NCBI RefSeq assembly: GCF_000717655.1
Contig: NZ_JNZY01000064.1
Location: forward strand, 1 to 44,695
Direction of reading: 5' to 3'
Length of the DNA: 44,695 bases
Origin: Streptomyces katrae
GTDB taxonomy: Bacteria; Actinomycetota; Actinomycetes; Streptomycetales; Streptomycetaceae
The position numbers and the translations under genes are program-made. The notes beneath the pieces are model-generated. The model worked only from the letters and a program-made list of their open reading frames with translations. It was not told the origin of the DNA and did not search any database. Positions within the stretch are counted from its first letter, which is position 1; every line of letters begins with the position of its first letter. Shown in pieces: positions 8,016 to 15,543 of the stretch.

Positions 8016-8975
8016 TTAGGGCAGGCCTCCGACGGGGACGGTCAGTGCCGTCGCCTCTGCCTCGGTCTCGCGGTTCAGCGGGATTTCGCGGGTGCGGAAC
8101 CGGTCGAGGAGGGCGAGGGCGATCGCCGGGACGGCCAGGTAGAGAAGCAGGACGACAAGTGCCTGCGTGGTGCCGTGGCCGTCGAAGTAGATCGTGTTGC
8201 GCAGCAGGATGTAGGCGTTGCGGGGCGGCAGGAACGGGCCGATGTCGGCCCAGAACGCCGGGAGATAGGGGACGCCGTTCGCTCCTCCCGAGGAGGGGTT
8301 GCCGAACAGCACGATCACGATGATGGTCACGAGTGTTCCGGCGGCTCCGAGGAGCTTTTGCAGGACGGCTGCGACGGCTGCGACGCCCGCGATGACGAGG
8401 GAGAGGATTGGCCAGACGATCCAGAATTTCTCCAGGGGGTAGCCGCGGAGCCAGAGGCCGACGACGAGGTTGACCAGCAGGCCAGCCAGGACGGAGAAGC
8501 CGAGGATCGCGGTCAGGCGGCGACGGCCGGTGGCGCTGCCGGTGACGGTTCTGAGCATGGTGGACGCCATGTAGCCGCCGACCAGGAGCGGGATGAGCAT
8601 CAGGGACGGGACGAGGCCGAAGGGGTCCTTCTTCGCCAGCGGCTGCGGGGCATACTGCTGGACGCTGAGCGGCTGCCCGAGCTTCTTCGCTGCGACCTCG
8701 AAGTTCGCCGCCAGGTCGAGGGGAGCGACGTCGCTGAGGGTGGGGACGACGAGCAGGGTGCTCGACGATTGGCCGGGGATGAGAGCTCCGTAGATCTCGG
8801 CCCGGTCGATCGCATCCTTCGCGGCCTGCTCGCTGGGATAATGGGTGCCCTTCAGGGAGAGGTTCTTCTGGGTCGCGGCCAGCAGGGGGGACGGGCCGAC
8901 GGCACCGAACGGCAGGTCGGTCGCTACAGGTTCGTGGGCCGAGCTCATGTAGTTGACGGTGAACAGGCACTGCAT
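8016..8975 (-). CDS. multi-span membrane protein, ABC-2/YhgE-like (paralog B)
   Basis: An integral membrane protein with one N-terminal helix, a roughly 120-residue extracytoplasmic domain and about six C-terminal helices, the layout of YhgE/Pip-like and ABC-2 permease-related proteins. Conserved blocks shared with the upstream neighbour include a PSLMLIPLLVGGYMAS helix, a Phe-Trp just before the third C-terminal helix, and LLRNTIYFDGHGTT. The start is unclear. Recognisable sequence (GPKTLVRVLIALAVAAVMQ) begins near 9041, but no ATG, GTG or TTG occurs in that frame before the ATG at 8975, which would cut the first helix in half. It is read in a different frame from paralog A, which overlaps it. 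No ATPase gene is adjacent. It could be a drug or lipid export component. Confidence 0.7.
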   Translation of the reverse strand: MQCLFTVNYMSSAHEPVATDLPFGAVGPSPLLAATQKNLSLKGTHYPSEQAAKDAIDRAEIYGALIPGQSSSTLLVVPTLSDVAPLDLAANFEVAAKKLGQPLSVQQYAPQPLAKKDPFGLVPSLMLIPLLVGGYMASTMLRTVTGSATGRRRLTAILGFSVLAGLLVNLVVGLWLRGYPLEKFWIVWPILSLVIAGVAAVAAVLQKLLGAAGTLVTIIVIVLFGNPSSGGANGVPYLPAFWADIGPFLPPRNAYILLRNTIYFDGHGTTQALVVLLLYLAVPAIALALLDRFRTREIPLNRETEAEATALTVPVGGLP

Positions 8976-10042
8976 GACCGCGGCGACCGCCAGCGCGATG
9001 AGGACCCGGACGAGTGTCTTCGGGCCCGCGGGCTGTGTGACCGGGGCTTCGACTGCGTCAGGCGTGTCAGGCGTGTCAGGCGTACAGGTGCGACGGCGGG
9101 CGCGGGTGCGCCGACCATCTTGACCGGCCGCCGGCGTCCCAGGTAGCCGACGATGACGCCGCCGCCCAGCGCGTACAGGCCGAGGACGATCAACGGTGTG
9201 GTGATGCTGTTCCCGTCGAAGTAGATGACGTTGCGTACCAGGGTGATGGCGTGCTGGGGCGGGAAGACGGCGCCGATGTGCTGCCAGTAGTCGGGCAGAA
9301 GGGAGATGCCGACCCCGCCGGCCGCGGAGCCGCCCACGATGATGAACAGGGTCGCGACCTCGAGCGTGCCGAGTGGTCCGATAAGGCGCTGGAAGGCGGC
9401 GGCCGCCAGAGCGACGGACGCGGCGATCAGGATGAAGCACGGCAGCAGCGGCCAGAAGTGATCGTTGGTATAGGCGCCGATGCCCGGCCCGGCGATCAGG
9501 TCCGTCAGCACGGCGCCCACCGTCGCGTAGCCGACCAGCATCGCCACGTGCCAAGGAGCGGCCGCGGTTCTGGTCGCCTTGAGGAGCAGGACGGCGGCCA
9601 GGTAGCCGCCGATGAGCAGGGGGATCAGGAGCAGACCGGAGACCCCGCCGAGGCGGTCGTACTCCGGCAACGGCTTGACCGTCTTCACCGTCAGGGGCCG
9701 CTCGAGCTTCTTCGCCGCATCACCGAACGCCGCTTCGATTTCCACCCGCCCGAAGAAGCTCTTGGCGGGGACCACGATCAGCGTGTCGCTCGCCTGGCCG
9801 GGCAGGTAGGCGCCGTGCAACTTGCTCTGGCCGATCGCCTCCATCACCGCGGACTCATCCGCGTAGGCGAGCGTCTCCAGCGACACCTTCGACGTCACCG
9901 CGTTCACGACCGGAGACGCACCGGTCACCCCGAACGGCGTATTGCGCAGCACGAGCAACTGCATCGCACTGACCAGGCAGAGCGCGAACAGGCTCTGCAA
10001 CACCAGGACGATGCCCAGAGCGGCCAGGGCCTTCTTCACCAT
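8945..10042 (-). CDS. multi-span membrane protein, ABC-2/YhgE-like (paralog A)
   Basis: A paralog of the next gene downstream, with the same plan: an N-terminal helix (LAALGIVLVLQSLFALCLV), an external domain with DTLIVVPAKSFFGRVEIEAA, then about six helices including LLLIPLLIGGYLAAVLLLK and VRNVIYFDGNSITT. It starts at the ATG at 10042; the RBS is weak (GGTGAG). True family sequence ends near YLGRRRPVK (about 9120). The remaining 55-60 residues, including three RLT repeats and an Arg/Ser-rich tail, are a read-through into paralog B in a different frame. Either the stop codon has been lost or a frameshift lies at the 9-bp repeat. The pair may work as a heterodimer. Substrate unknown. Confidence 0.75.
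   Translation of the reverse strand: MVKKALAALGIVLVLQSLFALCLVSAMQLLVLRNTPFGVTGASPVVNAVTSKVSLETLAYADESAVMEAIGQSKLHGAYLPGQASDTLIVVPAKSFFGRVEIEAAFGDAAKKLERPLTVKTVKPLPEYDRLGGVSGLLLIPLLIGGYLAAVLLLKATRTAAAPWHVAMLVGYATVGAVLTDLIAGPGIGAYTNDHFWPLLPCFILIAASVALAAAAFQRLIGPLGTLEVATLFIIVGGSAAGGVGISLLPDYWQHIGAVFPPQHAITLVRNVIYFDGNSITTPLIVLGLYALGGGVIVGYLGRRRPVKMVGAPAPAVAPVRLTRLTRLTQSKPRSHSPRARRHSSGSSSRWRSPRSCSACSPSTT
9057..9083. repeat. three perfect copies of a 9-bp tandem repeat
   Basis: GTCAGGCGT is repeated three times without interruption at the junction of the two paralogous membrane protein genes. On the coding strand it reads as Arg-Leu-Thr repeats in the frame of paralog A and as Thr-Pro-Asp repeats in the frame of paralog B. 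Confidence 0.9.
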
Positions 10043-10366
10043 GCGCTCACCAGCCGGGCCACGTTGCCCCGCCCGCCACGCACCCCGCCGCGGTCGGCCG
10101 CACCAGCTGCAGCCGCTCGGACCGGGCTCCCGATCGCTGCAAACGAACTACCCATTGCACCTATATCCGCACGTTATGTCCTTCGTGTGTGCCGGTCATG
10201 GAAGCCGTGGGCTCAGCCGTGTCGAAATAGGCGCAGCCCCTGATGAAACGGCGTAGTGCCCCCTCCCGCCGGGCTCGGGCCCTGGACCGGGCCGCTCACC
10301 CCGGGCGGGTGTGGGTCCGGGGACGGTGCCTGGAGCGGCCCCGTGCTGGAGGAGGGGGCGGGCCGG
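10043..10366. other. intergenic, upstream region of the membrane pair
   Basis: A 324-bp gap between the monooxygenase stop and the ATG of paralog A, both leftward. Around 10140-10190 the sequence is locally AT-richer than its surroundings, which fits a promoter for the membrane pair, but I cannot identify boxes with confidence. No coding frame is convincing. Confidence 0.4.
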
Positions 10367-11530
10367 CTACGCGGGAAGCGCGAACCCGCCGTAGAGGTCG
10401 TCCAGTGCCCGGAGGGCGAGGCGGCCAGGAGCGGCGCGGACGGCGAGGTTCCGGGCGCCGGCGGCGAGCGGGTTGCGCAGGCCGGCCACCCGGCCCGCCC
10501 GGCGGGACCGCACCCGGATTGCATTGGTCCGCTCCCGCCGGGCGGCGCTGTACGCGGCGAGGGCCGCGGGGACCGCGCCGGGGCCGGCCCGGTGCAGCAG
10601 GTGGGCCAGGACCACGGCGTCCTCGACGGCCTGGCAGCCGCCCTGGCCCAGGTTGGGCGTCATGGCGTGGGCGGCGTCGCCGATCCAGGCGATGCGGCTG
10701 TGGTGCAGGCGGGGCAGCGGGGCGGCGAGGTCGTAGAGGTCGTGCTGGAGCAGGGCGGCCGGCTCCATGCGTTCCAGCAGGGCCGGTACGGGTGCGTGCC
10801 ACCGGCCGAACCGCCGCGCCAGCTCGGCCCGTACGTCGGTCGGCCGGCTGCCCGGCGGTGCGAAGGCGGTCGCGTAGACGTACACGCGCCCGTCGGCCAG
10901 CGGCACGATGCCGAAGCGCTCGCCCCGCCCCCAGGTCTCGGAGGTCGTGAGGCCGGGCAGGCCCTCGGCGGTGACGACCGTCCGCCAGGCCCTCTCGCCG
11001 CTGTGATGCAGGCCGGGGTGGCCTGGGAAGTACTGCCGGCGCAGGGGGCTGTTGATGCCGTCGGCGGCTATCACGACGTCGGCCTGCACCTCCCCGACCC
11101 CGGTCCGCACCCGGGCGGTCTCCTCCCCGGCGCCCTCGACACCCTCCACGGCGGTGGCGTACCGCAGCGCCCCGTCGGGCAGTTCCGCAGCCAGGCCGCC
11201 GGTGAGCGCGGCCCGGTGCACGGCGAGCGGGGGACGCCCATAGCGCCGGACCAGTGCGGCGGTGTCGGCCCGGTTGAGCCAGACGCCGTCGGGCCGGCGC
11301 ACGCCCATGGCGGCGGACACGGCGCTGCCGGTGGCCCGCTCGACGTCGAAGCCGATGGCCTCGAAGGCGCGCAGGGCGTTGGGTGCGAGCACGATCCCGG
11401 CGCCGGCGCCGGCGGCCTCCCGGGCCGCCTGCTCGTGGACGGTGACCTCCCAGCCGAGGCGGTGCAGGGCCACGGCAGCCGTGAGCCCGCCGATCCCGGC
11501 TCCGACCACAACCGCTCGACGTCCGGACAT
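10367..11530 (-). CDS. FAD-dependent monooxygenase (class A flavoprotein)
   Basis: A 387-residue aromatic-ring-hydroxylase-type enzyme expected to use FAD and NAD(P)H. The Rossmann fingerprint VVVGAGIGGLTAAVAL lies at 7-22 with the ribose-binding Glu in VHE (33). The DG motif is VVIAADGINSPLRR (152-165) and the GD motif is IGDAAHAMTPNLGQGG (284-298). Length and order match salicylate-hydroxylase / PHBH-like proteins. The ATG at 11530 follows GAGGAGAGG. It is divergent from a TetR gene and two similar palindromes lie between them, so it is almost certainly that repressor's target. A role in drug inactivation, secondary metabolism or aromatic catabolism is possible; the substrate cannot be inferred. 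Confidence 0.92.
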   Translation of the reverse strand: MSGRRAVVVGAGIGGLTAAVALHRLGWEVTVHEQAAREAAGAGAGIVLAPNALRAFEAIGFDVERATGSAVSAAMGVRRPDGVWLNRADTAALVRRYGRPPLAVHRAALTGGLAAELPDGALRYATAVEGVEGAGEETARVRTGVGEVQADVVIAADGINSPLRRQYFPGHPGLHHSGERAWRTVVTAEGLPGLTTSETWGRGERFGIVPLADGRVYVYATAFAPPGSRPTDVRAELARRFGRWHAPVPALLERMEPAALLQHDLYDLAAPLPRLHHSRIAWIGDAAHAMTPNLGQGGCQAVEDAVVLAHLLHRAGPGAVPAALAAYSAARRERTNAIRVRSRRAGRVAGLRNPLAAGARNLAVRAAPGRLALRALDDLYGGFALPA

Positions 11531-11562
11531 GGGCGTTCCTCTCCTCGGTCCCGCACACCGGC

Positions 11563-11580
11563 CCTCTACATTCGTAGAGG
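11563..11580. promoter_or_regulatory. second, imperfect TetR operator
   Basis: An 18-bp near-palindrome, CCTCTAC-N4-GTAGAGG, that shares the CTCTAC/GTAGAG half-sites of the perfect palindrome at 11587-11616. The two dyad centres are 30 bp apart, close to three helical turns, which favours cooperative binding. It lies 33 bp upstream of the monooxygenase start. Confidence 0.7.
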
Positions 11581-11586
11581 ACCGCA

Positions 11587-11616
11587 GGGCTCACTCTACA
11601 GCTGTAGAGTGAGCCC
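11587..11616. promoter_or_regulatory. perfect 30-bp palindromic operator abutting the tetR start codon
   Basis: Each 15-base half reads GGGCTCACTCTACAG and its exact complement. The right arm ends on the base before the regulator ATG at 11617. There is no room for a Shine-Dalgarno sequence. TAGAGT at 11605-11610, inside the palindrome, is correctly placed as a -10 box for transcription beginning at the ATG. Bound repressor would therefore cover the regulator's own promoter and act on the divergent monooxygenase promoter. Confidence 0.85.
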
Positions 11617-12276
11617 ATGTCGACCCCTGACCGCAGGACGCTCATCGCGGACACCGCCATCGCCACCGTGGCCTCCGCAGGCTTGCGCGGCCTGACCCAC
11701 CGGGCGGTCGACACCGCCGCGGGCCTGCCGGCGGGCAGCACCTCGTACTACTTCCGCACCCGGACGGCGCTGATCGAGGCCTGCTACCGGCGCCTGGCCG
11801 AGAGCGACCTGGCCGACGTGGACCAGGACGCGCCGGTGCTCCCCGTCCCGCAGACGGGAGGGGGAGCACCGGAAGAGGACGGGGAAGGCGGCGGCGGGCA
11901 GCGCGCGGGCAGGGATGAGGTGGCCGCCGCGCTCGCGAACGTGCTCCACCGCTGGATGACGACGGGCCGCGAACGCCAGCTGGCCCGCTTCGAACTCTCG
12001 CTGGAGGCCGCCCGCAACCCGGAGCTGCGTACAGGACTGCACCGGGCGGGCCTCGGCGCCCGCGCCCGCGCGGCCGGGATCCTCGCCGCCCTGGGCGCCG
12101 CCCGCCCCGAGCGCTCCGCCGAGCTCCTGGTCGCCTGGACTGAAGGCGTCCTTTACGACCACCTGGCCGGGGCCCTCGCCGCCACGCGCCCCGTGCCGAC
12201 CGTCCCGGAACTGACCGGGACGGTCCGGCGGATGCTGGACGCGGCGCTGGCCGCGGAGGCGCCGGAGCGCCCCTGA
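11617..12276 (+). CDS. TetR/AcrR-family transcriptional repressor
   Basis: A 219-residue regulator. The helix-turn-helix covers residues 10-50, with LTHRAVDTAAGLPAGSTSYYF as the recognition region. This is the TetR subtype that has STSYYF in place of the common TIYRHF, usually with a TetR_C_31-like ligand domain. The insert at residues 74-100 is Gly/Glu-rich and likely disordered, unusually long for the family. Later helices (RWMTTGRERQLARFELSLEAARNPEL and SAELLVAWTEGVLYDHLAGAL) match the ligand-binding domain. The gene appears leaderless, with its ATG touching a perfect palindrome. It probably represses itself and the divergent FAD monooxygenase until a small-molecule ligand, possibly the monooxygenase substrate, releases it. 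Confidence 0.9.
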   Translation: MSTPDRRTLIADTAIATVASAGLRGLTHRAVDTAAGLPAGSTSYYFRTRTALIEACYRRLAESDLADVDQDAPVLPVPQTGGGAPEEDGEGGGGQRAGRDEVAAALANVLHRWMTTGRERQLARFELSLEAARNPELRTGLHRAGLGARARAAGILAALGAARPERSAELLVAWTEGVLYDHLAGALAATRPVPTVPELTGTVRRMLDAALAAEAPERP

Positions 12277-12925
12277 CCCGCGGGAGCGCGCCCGGGCGCT
12301 GTCCGTCGCCCGGCCGCTAGGGCTGGAGCGGCCCGCGGAGCCGGTGTCCATGACCCAAGTCACCCGCCCGGCCGTCCCGCGACGCCGTGCGGAGCGTGCC
12401 TCTGGTCAGACGGTGCCGGCACCTGGTGGTGCAGGTGGTCGAGTGCACCTTCGTCTGTCTGCTGCGCACGCTCGAGGGTGGTCTGTGCGCGGGCCCGTCC
12501 AGCACGGGCCCAGCAGCTGCATTTCTCCCGCTCCGGCAGCCACCCGTAATCCGCCGACGGCATACCAGCTTCTGGGATTGCGCACAGCGTCCCGTCGAAG
12601 GTGCCGAAGGCGTGGGACGCGCCGGCGCGAAGGCCGTCCGCCACGGCCCTTTCCCAGCGCATCTCCACGGGCAAGTACGGAGGCAGCGCGACCTCTAACC
12701 ACTCGCCAACTCATATGAGTGGCGGCGTGCCACCGGGAACAGGACCAGAGCTCCGCTTCCCGCACGATGGCCGGCGGTGGCCATCGCCACACCGCCCGTC
12801 CACACACATCGCACCCCACGGGCGGACCCTCACGGGCCTCCGCGCGTGCCCCAATCCCCTGACACCGGGCGACTCACGAAGCGACCCCGACAGGAGAAAG
12901 GGCTCTTTCAAGGGGCTCCGGGGGA
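12277..12925. other. gap with one doubtful leftward frame
   Basis: The 650 bp between the TetR stop and the stop of the caspase reading frame contain a leftward frame at 12360-12674 (TTG start) that includes ERAVADGLRAGASHAFGTFD. This looks more protein-like than its surroundings, but I could not assign it and the latter half becomes His/Arg/Pro rich. It may be a gene fragment. No RNA gene or repeat was evident. Confidence 0.3.
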
Positions 12926-13540
12926 TCAGGGCCGGGCGAACCACTCGGGATGCTGCTCGCGGAGGTGGGCCATTGCCGGCAGGAACCTGCGCAGGGCCGA
13001 CAGGAGCGGGTGGTTCGCGCCCTCGCTGATCTTCACGTGGTGGTGTCCGAACCTGAGGACCGTGACGACGATGAGCACGTCCTCGCAGAGGCCCGCCTGA
13101 TCCGTGACGGTCACCACGCGCTCGTGATGGGATGAGACGGACAGGGAGAGGTCTTCGAGGCGGGAGTACGGCACCCTCAGGAGGTCCGGGGGATCCAGAA
13201 CGCACAGATGTGTATCGGTGAACGCGATGGTCCGCCTCGCGCTGTTCGTGGCTCGGCCGACCAGCTGCTCCCCGTCGGCCATGCCGTAGCGCTTCCTCAG
13301 TACGGACGCCATCCAGCCCGGACGTCCGGTGCCCCGTACGAGGATGAAGCCCTGGAGCATCAGCACCAGGCGCAGGGCGTCCGCGAACGTGGTGGGTTGG
13401 TGGCGGTGCCGCTCGACGTAGGCGTTCACCTCGGCGACGTCGTACCCGTGGTGCTTCCGGCCGGACTCGGTCCGGAAATAGGGAGGGGCTGCCTGCGACC
13501 ACTGGTCGGGGTCGGCCACCGTGGCAATGACTTTCGCCAA
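12926..13540 (-). CDS. C-terminal part of the frameshifted caspase gene (DivIVA-like plus PH-like region)
   Basis: This frame continues the caspase gene after a single-base shift. Upstream of the ATG at 13540 the frame is open back to the G6 run at 13727-13732 and encodes a proline-rich linker (PKPEPVPEPLPVPVPRDR). Next comes YRIGDVNARLAKVIATV, then FRTESGRKHHGYDVAEVNAYV, which resembles the DivIVA signature (F-x-R-x-GYD-x-x-EV-x-x-x), and then a beta-rich stretch (RTIAFTDTHLCVL, LLRVPYSRLEDLSLSV, RVVTVTDQAG) reminiscent of a bacterial PH-like domain. These two resemblances are tentative. It probably does not start independently at 13540, because no RBS is apparent there. Read with the frame repaired, it would be the targeting or sensor half of the protease. 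Confidence 0.7.
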   Translation of the reverse strand: MAKVIATVADPDQWSQAAPPYFRTESGRKHHGYDVAEVNAYVERHRHQPTTFADALRLVLMLQGFILVRGTGRPGWMASVLRKRYGMADGEQLVGRATNSARRTIAFTDTHLCVLDPPDLLRVPYSRLEDLSLSVSSHHERVVTVTDQAGLCEDVLIVVTVLRFGHHHVKISEGANHPLLSALRRFLPAMAHLREQHPEWFARP

Positions 13541-14457
13541 GCGGGCGTTGACGTCTCCGATGCGGTAGCCGGCGCTCTGGACGGTGGCGAAGGCGGGCCC
13601 TCCGGCAGGAGTGGTGGCCCGGGGAACCGGGACGCCCGCGGCGCGGTCCCGGGGGACCGGTACCGGAAGCGGCTCTGGGACTGGCTCCGGCTTCGGGGGC
13701 GGCGGTGGGAAGGCCCGGTTGCGTACGGGGGGAAGTCACCCGCGCCCGTCTTGCCGCACTCCTCCGGGAGCGGAAGGCCCGTGTCCCGCATGCGCCGCAG
13801 CACCTCGTTGTAGAGGTCGTTCGCGCCCAGCAGCGGGCCGGCGCCCTGGACGCCCTCCTGCATGGCGCCCAGCAGGAAACCGGTGAAGGCGCTGTACCTG
13901 GCCCCCGCAGGCGCCTTGGAGCGCCGGTCCCCCGGGGCTGAGGTCAGGGAGTACACGCCCCTGACGGCGGCCAGCTGGTCCGTGATCAGCCGGGAGTCGG
14001 CGCCCATCAGGTCGGAGTGCGCCAGGCCGCTGAAGCAGGAGTCCAAGATCACGATCTTGACGTCTGCGCGGGACTGCTTGACGACGCCCGCCAGGTACGA
14101 AAACCGCAGGCTGGTCCAGTCCTGACCGGGTTCGCTCTCGGTCATGCTGAGGTGGAGATCGCCGGTGGCCCCGGCGATCAGGCCGTGGCCGCTGTAGTAG
14201 ACGAGCAGGACATCCTCCGCCTCCTCGGCGGCCGCCCAGACCGGCTCCATGATGTCCCGGGGCTTGTCCGGATCGTCCACGAGCCGTACATCGTCCGTCG
14301 CGAAGCCGCCCAGTGCTCCGTCGGTGAGGGCGGCTTCGAGGCCGCGGATGTTGCGCGCGGAGTGGGGGATCGGCGTGAGGTCCCGCGAGGTGTAGGACGC
14401 GGCGCCGATCAGCACCGCGCGGGCGGACCCGAAGGACGGGAAGGAGGGCCCGCTCAC
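13426..14457 (-). CDS. caspase-like protease, EACC1-associated type (frameshifted)
   Basis: The GTG at 14457 overlaps the stop of the EACC1 gene as GTGA, so translation is coupled. Residues 12-240 form a C14 caspase domain: ARAVLIGAASYT as the first strand, LLVYYSGHG with catalytic His91, and KIVILDSCFSGLAHS with catalytic Cys141. YSLTSAPGDRRS and YSAFTGFLLGAM follow, as in the family called caspase, EACC1-associated type. After GAGDFPP the reading frame becomes Arg/Ser/Pro shadow. The other frame carries a coherent linker and C-terminal domains down to 12926. The total span of 1532 bp is one base short of a 510-residue gene. It is expected to be a suicidal or regulatory protease in a conflict system. 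It could be a pseudogene, a phase-variable gene or a sequencing error. Confidence 0.9.
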   Translation of the reverse strand: MSGPSFPSFGSARAVLIGAASYTSRDLTPIPHSARNIRGLEAALTDGALGGFATDDVRLVDDPDKPRDIMEPVWAAAEEAEDVLLVYYSGHGLIAGATGDLHLSMTESEPGQDWTSLRFSYLAGVVKQSRADVKIVILDSCFSGLAHSDLMGADSRLITDQLAAVRGVYSLTSAPGDRRSKAPAGARYSAFTGFLLGAMQEGVQGAGPLLGANDLYNEVLRRMRDTGLPLPEECGKTGAGDFPPYATGPSHRRPRSRSQSQSRFRYRSPGTAPRASRFPGPPLLPEGPPSPPSRAPATASETSTPAWRKSLPRWPTPTSGRRQPLPISGPSPAGSTTGTTSPR

Positions 14458-14804
14458 CGACCGTCCAGCGCGCGCACGATGCGGACGGCCACCTCGTCCG
14501 GGTCCTCGAGCCGGGAGGCGTCGATCTCCACCTCCTTCTCCCCGCTGCGCACGCGGATGTGCACCTGTCGGCGCCGGACGCCGGCCCAGGTGCCCAGCGA
14601 GGCAGCGACGGCGGTCAGGACGCCCTGCGGTTCGAGCAGCAGCTGGAGGGCCTCTGTAACCGGGCCCATGTCACCGTCCTCGACCGGCGCGGCCTGGGCG
14701 GTGATGGCGACGCGCCTGAGCTCCTGGTCCTGGCGCAGCCACTGTTCCAGCCGGCGCAGTTCATCGCCCGCCTCATCGCCGCTCAGGCCGACCTGCACGA
14801 TCAT
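14454..14804 (-). CDS. effector-associated constant component EACC1
   Basis: A 116-residue protein starting at ATG 14804 behind a strong RBS (CGGAGG, about 6 nt). The sequence runs MIVQVGLSGDEAGDELRRL, then WLRQDQELRRVAI, GDMGPVTEALQLLL, a LTAVAASLGTWAGVRRRQV stretch and EVEIDASRLEDPDE. This is the pattern I know as EACC1, the constant small component predicted in NTP-dependent and protease-based conflict systems of multicellular bacteria (Kaur, Burroughs, Iyer and Aravind). It is thought to act as an adaptor coupling sensing to an effector. Here the effector is the caspase directly downstream, joined by a 4-nt GTGA overlap. No NTPase, trypsin-like or sensor gene is next to it, so this is the minimal form of the module. 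Confidence 0.88.
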   Translation of the reverse strand: MIVQVGLSGDEAGDELRRLEQWLRQDQELRRVAITAQAAPVEDGDMGPVTEALQLLLEPQGVLTAVAASLGTWAGVRRRQVHIRVRSGEKEVEIDASRLEDPDEVAVRIVRALDGR

Positions 14805-15060
14805 GGAGTACCTCCGGTACGTCGCAACTCGCAGGCCGCACATGCTAGTCAGGTCCCGCTGGTGGCGCCGGTACTTCGCCGCAGACGGGGCGCCCCCTCG
14901 TAGAACCCGTCCCCGGCCCCTGCGCCAGCGGCCCGGGGCCGGCAATATCGCCGGCCGACCGCGCTTGCACGCTCCGGTATCCGAGCGCCGCAGCAGTCAC
15001 ACCGGCCGTCACCATTTGGCGACCATATGCCCGCTGTGCGGCGACGGCATCCCGTCCGAA
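14805..15060. other. promoter-side intergenic region of the EACC1-caspase pair
   Basis: A 256-bp spacer between the EACC1 start and the stop of the next leftward operon. No gene is recognised. It must hold the EACC1-caspase promoter, and possibly the terminator of the upstream operon in the GC-rich inverted stretches near 14920-14960. I could not define boxes. Confidence 0.4.
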
Positions 15061-15543
15061 TCAGGCTCCGAGCGTGGTGAAGCCGCCGACGATCGCTCCG
15101 TACCCGATGTGGGCGAGGACGGTAATGACGGGTGTGCTCGGCCCGTAGTTGAGCATCAGGAAGCCGGGGGGTTCCAGAAGGGCCACCTCGGGGGCGCTGG
15201 TGAGGGGGCTGCCCATCCGGGGGTGGACGAGCGGCAGCAGAACGCCGACCAGCGCGGTGCCGGCGAACAGGCCGTGCAAAAGGCCGAAGAGCGCCCCCAG
15301 CCACCAGCCGGCCATGCCGATCGCGAGGAACACGGCGTAGTAGACGAACGCGAAGATCTCGCCGTTGAGGAAATGCATCAGGTAGCCGACGGCCTTCGCG
15401 CGCGTACGGTTGACGGTCACCGCCGTGCCGAGCAGGAACGGCAGGTCCATGCGCGTCAGGCGCATCTCTCCGGCGGCCCGCAATGCGGTGGTCAGCACCA
15501 GTGTGCCGACGAACGCCCCGGCAGCGGTCCCCCATGCGCTCAC
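15061..15543 (-). CDS. integral membrane protein coupled to GH15, 160 aa
   Basis: A 160-residue protein with four or so hydrophobic helices (AFVGTLVLTTALRAAGEM, YLMHFLNGEIFAFVYYAVFLAIGM, LGALFGLLHGLFAGTALVGVLLPL, and VITVLAHIGYGAIVGGFTTLG). The start is a GTG at 15543 that overlaps the GH15 stop as GTGA, so the pair is translationally coupled. The family is not one I can name. The internal RTRAKAVGYLMHFLNGEIF and LLPLVHPRMGSP loops look conserved in type. Its tight link suggests a partner of the glycosidase or a general envelope role, which is inference only. Confidence 0.75.
   Translation of the reverse strand: MSAWGTAAGAFVGTLVLTTALRAAGEMRLTRMDLPFLLGTAVTVNRTRAKAVGYLMHFLNGEIFAFVYYAVFLAIGMAGWWLGALFGLLHGLFAGTALVGVLLPLVHPRMGSPLTSAPEVALLEPPGFLMLNYGPSTPVITVLAHIGYGAIVGGFTTLGA

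Noticed and set aside
8004..9146. Rightward 380-codon frame opposite membrane paralog B
   Set aside because: Composition is an antisense artefact; the leftward frame has clear transmembrane helices shared with a paralog.
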